A DNA stretch of 52,500 nt from Acidobacteriota bacterium (GTDB lineage Bacteria > Acidobacteriota > Terriglobia > Terriglobales > Acidobacteriaceae), in NCBI GenBank assembly GCA_023410055.1, contig JAEYQK010000038.1:1-52500 (forward strand), in the 5' to 3' direction. The notes under the pieces were generated by a model. That model was not told where the DNA came from and did no database searches. It saw only the letters and a list, made by a program, of their open reading frames with translations. Numbering within the stretch: the first letter of the stretch is position 1; every line of letters begins with the position of its first letter. The translations under genes were made by a program, and so were the position numbers. This document shows positions 49,361 through 52,500 of the stretch, piece by piece.

Positions 49361-49717
49361 ATGCAGATTAACGACATCGCCAACATCATCGTCATCGTTG
49401 GACTGGTGCTATACGGTTTCAATCTTCTGGCGGAGTACTTCACGCGCGGACGCTGGGCGAAGAACGTAACGGGCTTTGTTGCCGGACTTGGAATGCTGAC
49501 GCTGGCGGCTGCACTGATCCTAACGCCAGACAATGCTGAGGTCATCAGTCGCATAGCTCGAACGCAAATATCGGTTGTGCTGGTCTGGATCAGTACTGGA
49601 TTGTTGTTGGCCGCCATTGCGGCGTTCGGAATCATCACGTATTCAAAGCCGTTGCGACTCTGGCATGAACGCCGCATCGAGCGAGACCTCAATCGTGAAC
49701 TCCCAAAAATCCCGTAA
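49361..49717 (+). CDS. Small membrane protein overlapping the Nramp-like gene
   Basis: A 118-residue protein with three hydrophobic segments (IIVIVGLVLYGFNLLAEYF; GFVAGLGMLTLAAALIL; ISVVLVWISTGLLLAAIAAFG) and a basic tail. It ends 53 bp inside the likely start of the next gene, which suggests co-translation. Function unknown; it may be an accessory of the transporter. Confidence 0.7.
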   Translation: MQINDIANIIVIVGLVLYGFNLLAEYFTRGRWAKNVTGFVAGLGMLTLAAALILTPDNAEVISRIARTQISVVLVWISTGLLLAAIAAFGIITYSKPLRLWHERRIERDLNRELPKIP

Positions 49718-50981
49718 AGGCAGTCCGGCTGATCGCGGCAAGTTGGTGCGGTTTCCGGCGCCGGCAGGGGTCACATCCCGGAGTTGGTGGACGAGGCTAG
49801 GGCACTTGGCTCCTGGAATCGTGACGGGGGCTGCGAACGTCGATCCATCGCTGGTGATCACGGCGACCGTGGTGGGTGCTGCCTATCACTTCTCGATGCT
49901 ATGGATCGTGCTGCTCTGCGTGCCGTTCCTGGTGGCTGTTTTCAATGTCTCGGGACGGATCGGGTACGAGACGCAACAAGGGTTGGTCGATCTGTTGCGG
50001 GAGCACTATGGCCGCAAGTGGGCGCTGGTGTGCGCAGGGACGGTGATGGTCATCAACATTGCGATGATCATTGCGGATCTGATGGCGGTGTCGGACGCAC
50101 TCTCGATCATCTTGCAGCAGAATCGAGTGTACTTCGTAGCGGCGACCGCGTTTTCGATCTGGTACATCTTGATCTTCCGAGACTATCGCAAGATCACACA
50201 TGCGCTGTTGTGGCTGTCGTTGCCACTGTTCGTATACGTGGCGGCTGCGGTGGTCGCGGCGCCGTCGCTTCGCGAGGTGCTGGTGCGAACGCTGGTGCCG
50301 CGGATCACGCCGACGACGGACTACATTGCGGGAGTGGTGGGATTGTTTGGATCATTGCTGACGCCTTACGTGCTGGTCTGGCAGACGAGTTCGCGGAGAG
50401 AGCAGGCTGTGATTGGGCAGCATACGCCGCATGAAGCGCAATCACGGGCAGGAACGGTGGTCACGACGGTGCTGTCGTTTTCGATAGTGGTGGCGGCGGG
50501 GTCGGTGCTGCGCATTGCGCATCCGGAGGACATGACAACGGTGCAAGCGGCTGAAGCACTGAGGCCGGCGGTGGGGAATATGGGCACGCTGCTGTTTGCA
50601 CTAGGGATCGTGGGGGCGGGGATGGTGGCTCTGCCGGTTCTGGTGGCTTCGATGTGCTACAGCATCTCAGAGGCAATGGAGTGGAAAGCGGGGCTGAGCG
50701 AGCATCCGTGGGAAGCGAAGCGGTTCTACGTGCTGATTTCGATGGTGGTATTCCTGGCGGCTGCGGCGAACTTCCTGCCGATTAATCCTGTGAAGGCGCT
50801 CTACTGGTCGCAGATATTAGCAGGAGTCCTGACCGTGCCGATATTGGTGTTCATTCTTACGATTTCGCGCGACCGGCGGATCATGATCACGACGAATTCT
50901 CGCGCGCAGAATTTCTGGATCGGAGCGGCGATCGGAGGGTTGATCGCGGCGGGATTCGTGTATGCGTGGTGGGCGATCTGA
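49665..50981 (+). CDS. Nramp-like divalent metal transporter, atypical motifs
   Basis: A 438-residue protein with about 11 membrane segments. APGIVTGAANVDPSLVITATVVG is the first-segment signature, where canonical Nramps have DPGN. The sixth-segment region reads GSLLTPYVLVWQTSSRREQ in place of the usual MPH motif, so the metal site is changed and substrate is uncertain. ATG 49665 is my choice; TTG 49743 is possible. A long in-frame extension to 49575 overlaps the upstream gene and is unlikely. Confidence 0.82.
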   Translation: MNAASSETSIVNSQKSRKGSPADRGKLVRFPAPAGVTSRSWWTRLGHLAPGIVTGAANVDPSLVITATVVGAAYHFSMLWIVLLCVPFLVAVFNVSGRIGYETQQGLVDLLREHYGRKWALVCAGTVMVINIAMIIADLMAVSDALSIILQQNRVYFVAATAFSIWYILIFRDYRKITHALLWLSLPLFVYVAAAVVAAPSLREVLVRTLVPRITPTTDYIAGVVGLFGSLLTPYVLVWQTSSRREQAVIGQHTPHEAQSRAGTVVTTVLSFSIVVAAGSVLRIAHPEDMTTVQAAEALRPAVGNMGTLLFALGIVGAGMVALPVLVASMCYSISEAMEWKAGLSEHPWEAKRFYVLISMVVFLAAAANFLPINPVKALYWSQILAGVLTVPILVFILTISRDRRIMITTNSRAQNFWIGAAIGGLIAAGFVYAWWAI

Positions 50982-51335
50982 GAGCAGCAGGCAGCAATCA
51001 GCAGACAGCAATCAGAGACTAGCAGGGGCTCTTAGCGACGGGCATTCGCCGGGTCAGACATCCATCTGTCGCAAGGCGATGCCATCAGCAGCCAGCGGAT
51101 CAAGGCTGACTGCTGAGGCTGAAGCTGAGTGCTGTCCCTCACGCGGCTTTCTGGCTAGCTTGGCTGAGGCAACGATGCAGGTGTCCCTGTAGTTGTGTAA
51201 TGTGGTGGTGGTCTTCGTTGCGGATTTGTTCGAGGATCTGGCGGACCTGCTGATCGGCCTGAGCGTCACGGAGCGTGCGAACGGAGGTGGAACCAGAGTA
51301 GATAACAGCTGCGAGGGGTTGTGGCCGGAGCAGGG
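50982..51335. other. Region between Nramp-like gene and rRNA promoters
   Basis: It holds short direct repeats (AGCAGGCAGCAATCAGCAGACAG-like, from about 50984) and a possible gene remnant on the minus strand (51139-51357). Confidence 0.5.
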
Positions 51336-51357
51336 TTGACTCTGAGGGAGGCCGTCT
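51139..51357 (-). pseudogene. Possible gene remnant without a standard start codon
   Basis: On the minus strand a frame of about 70 codons ends at TGA 51139-51141 and reads LRDAQADQQVRQILEQIRNE, then DHHHITQLQGHLHRCL, a strongly helical, codon-biased segment. It is open from a TGA near 51366 but contains no ATG, GTG or TTG start. The codon use (CTC, CGC, CAG, ATC) looks like real coding sequence, so this may be the 3' end of a lost gene. It is not the overlapping longer frame at 51054-51467. Confidence 0.3.
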
Positions 51358-51364
51358 GTATAGT
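51336..51364 (+). promoter_or_regulatory. rrn promoter P1
   Basis: TTGACT (51336-51341), 17-base spacer, TATAGT (51359-51364). The sequence after it is repeated in degenerate form after P2. Confidence 0.65.
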
Positions 51365-51509
51365 CAGAAATTCGCGCTAACAAGCCAGACAACGATCCGG
51401 GTGGTTCAGTGGCGAGCGTTTTGAGTCGAAGAAGGCGGAGGTTCAATCCTTCAGCTTGGTTCGACATCTAGACTGAACGAGATTTCAAACTTGAGAGTAA
51501 AACAGCCGG

Positions 51510-51539
51510 TTGACAATGAGTCGTTCCGGTCTGTATATT
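51510..51539 (+). promoter_or_regulatory. rrn promoter P2
   Basis: TTGACA (51510-51515), 18-base spacer, TATATT (51534-51539). P1 and P2 share GTCTGTATA at the -10 region and the downstream TTCGCGC(T/C)AAC segment, so the promoter block was duplicated. Confidence 0.75.
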
Positions 51540-51725
51540 CAAAACTTCGCGCCAACGAGCTAGACAGCGATCAGAGCGGTTGGCGATAATGAAGGCGTCA
51601 GCAAATCACCAGGCTAATCGGGCAGGGACGAGCCCTCGGTTCCCGCAGCCAAACGGTGGGTTGTACGACGTTAGACAGTTCGAGTGAGTTGGGAAAAGAA
51701 GTTTGAAAATCTTGTAAAACAGGGG

Positions 51726-51754
51726 TTGCGCAACGGGCGCAACGCTGATATAAC
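51726..51754 (+). promoter_or_regulatory. Possible rrn promoter P3
   Basis: TTGCGC (51726-51731), 17-base spacer, TATAAC (51749-51754) preceded by TGA, close to an extended -10. Confidence 0.45.
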
Positions 51755-51850
51755 AAGAGAGTCGAGAGACGAGATAAGCGTTAGCGATGCGGCGATAAAA
51801 GGTTGAATCCTTTAGCGTAGGCTGGCATCAAAAGTAGTACGACGCTAATT

Positions 51851-51868
51851 GACCTCGGCCACGAGGTC
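51851..51868 (+). other. Hairpin in rrn leader
   Basis: GACCTCG and CGAGGTC with a GCCA loop form a 7-bp stem without a T-run, likely an rRNA leader structure. Confidence 0.5.
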
Positions 51869-51925
51869 AGCATTCGCGGACTGAGAGCTGCGAAGGGTTA
51901 AGCGTAATCGCTTTAAACCTCCAAG

Positions 51926-51937
51926 AGATCTTTAACT
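51926..51937 (+). promoter_or_regulatory. boxA-like antitermination sequence
   Basis: GATCTTTAACT resembles the boxA consensus (TGCTCTTTAACA) bound by NusB-S10 in rRNA leaders. Position in the leader fits. Confidence 0.4.
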
Positions 51938-52085
51938 AAGTTCTATAAAGCTTGCGGCGAGCTATTGCCAAAAACGCCGTAAGCCATTCATGCCGCGTCT
52001 TTGCAGTTGAGAAACTGACGAAGGAAGCTAAGCAGCGCTTCTCCCAAGGCGAACCACTGGAGCAAACAGTGGGCGAAATTGAGAG

Positions 52086-52115
52086 TTGACAGCGCGCAGC
52101 GATTCGCGGTATGTT
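52086..52115 (+). promoter_or_regulatory. rrn promoter P4
   Basis: TTGACA (52086-52091), 18-base spacer, TATGTT (52110-52115). It lies about 235 bases before the mature 16S end. Confidence 0.6.
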
Positions 52116-52283
52116 TGAAAGGTTTTCGAGGACAGACGAAATCAGCTGAAAGGTTGAGGTCGTCGCTCGATTGAAACGGCCCGCCCAGTGCGGAGAACCG
52201 ATTCGATCATTGACAACAGGTTGAACGTGCCAGTCGTGAGAAATTGATTGGACTCAAGTCTAAACGATTCTCACAATATAACG

Positions 52284-52312
52284 GTCAGTCGCCACTTTCG
52301 AGCGCGACTGAC
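52284..52312 (+). other. Pre-16S leader hairpin
   Basis: GTCAGTCGC and GCGACTGAC form a 9-bp stem with an 11-base loop about 40 bases before the 16S gene; probably part of rRNA processing. Confidence 0.55.
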
Positions 52313-52349
52313 AAGTCCCGCTGACTCCGTCGCGGGGCGAATTCAGGTT

Positions 52350-52500
<151 letters not shown>

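Noticed and set aside
51054..51467. 137-codon minus-strand frame
   Set aside because: Low-complexity translation crossing the rrn P1 promoter; a different frame of the same strand looks more protein-like.
52210..52245. TTGACA at 52210 as a fifth rrn promoter
   Set aside because: No acceptable -10 sequence at 16-18 bases; it fits the conserved pre-16S leader better.

Overview
The window looks like chromosomal DNA of an acidobacterium, most likely class Terriglobia (subdivision 1, Koribacter-like). The evidence is the 5' end of a 16S rRNA gene at the right edge (the start of the gene with GAATCAACGCTGGCGGCGTG and a CGAGTGGGGAATA stretch), an ELWxxDGTxxGT repeat protein with the Ig/hydrophobic-hairpin C-terminus common in this phylum, and many short palindromic repeats. 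I know of no plasmid, phage or transposase gene here; the content is housekeeping plus secreted and membrane proteins. The genus is inference.

Layout. 0.4-4.1 kb: a large secreted ELW-repeat protein. 4.3-7.8 kb (minus): a three-gene operon with coupled starts that encodes an MprF-type aminoacyl-phosphatidylglycerol synthase, an AcvB/VirJ-type hydrolase and a separate MprF-type flippase. 8-12.5 kb: a zinc-ribbon protein, a family 2 glycosyltransferase, a Tat-exported aldo/keto reductase, and the rpe-bamD pair. 12.6-18.6 kb: a small exported protein, a very acidic response regulator and valS. 18.7-23.8 kb: an orphan small protein, nadC, two exported proteins, birA and coaX. 23.8-30.3 kb (minus): an LplT-PlsC-Aas fusion, a tRNA with anticodon CAT, and a GH3 beta-xylosidase-like enzyme. 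30.5-37 kb: hemB, a membrane histidine kinase, mutS2 and a GNAT acetyltransferase. 37-49 kb: a DUF2007-like acidic protein, an octaheme HAO-like cytochrome c, a beta-lactamase-fold serine hydrolase, a TIMP/NTR-like secreted protein, several membrane proteins, an APC permease, DinB and an alpha/beta hydrolase. 49.3-51 kb: a small membrane protein overlapping an Nramp-like transporter. 51-52.5 kb: a roughly 1 kb multi-promoter leader and the start of a 16S rRNA gene on the plus strand.

The most unusual signal runs through the whole window. At least five families of short palindromic elements, about 20 loci, lie between genes and also in frame inside four conserved housekeeping genes: valS (2), mutS2 (2), birA (2) and hemB (1). 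Each insertion sits in a loop of the enzyme, keeps the frame, and makes the protein longer than its family's usual size. One family has constant outer ends (CCC ... GGGGCACC) around a palindrome whose sequence differs from copy to copy. Another puts the same peptide, DGAQPRP, into ValS and MutS2. The second notable point is the lysyl-phosphatidylglycerol-type operon, with synthase and flippase encoded as separate proteins beside a probable hydrolase of the same lipid.

Most genes are single transcription units or pairs. Clear couplings are the lipid operon (TGATG and ATGA junctions), rpe-bamD (25 bp gap), histidine kinase-mutS2 (25 bp gap) and the small membrane protein with the Nramp-like gene (overlap). 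Function calls come from motifs read by eye; no database search was run.
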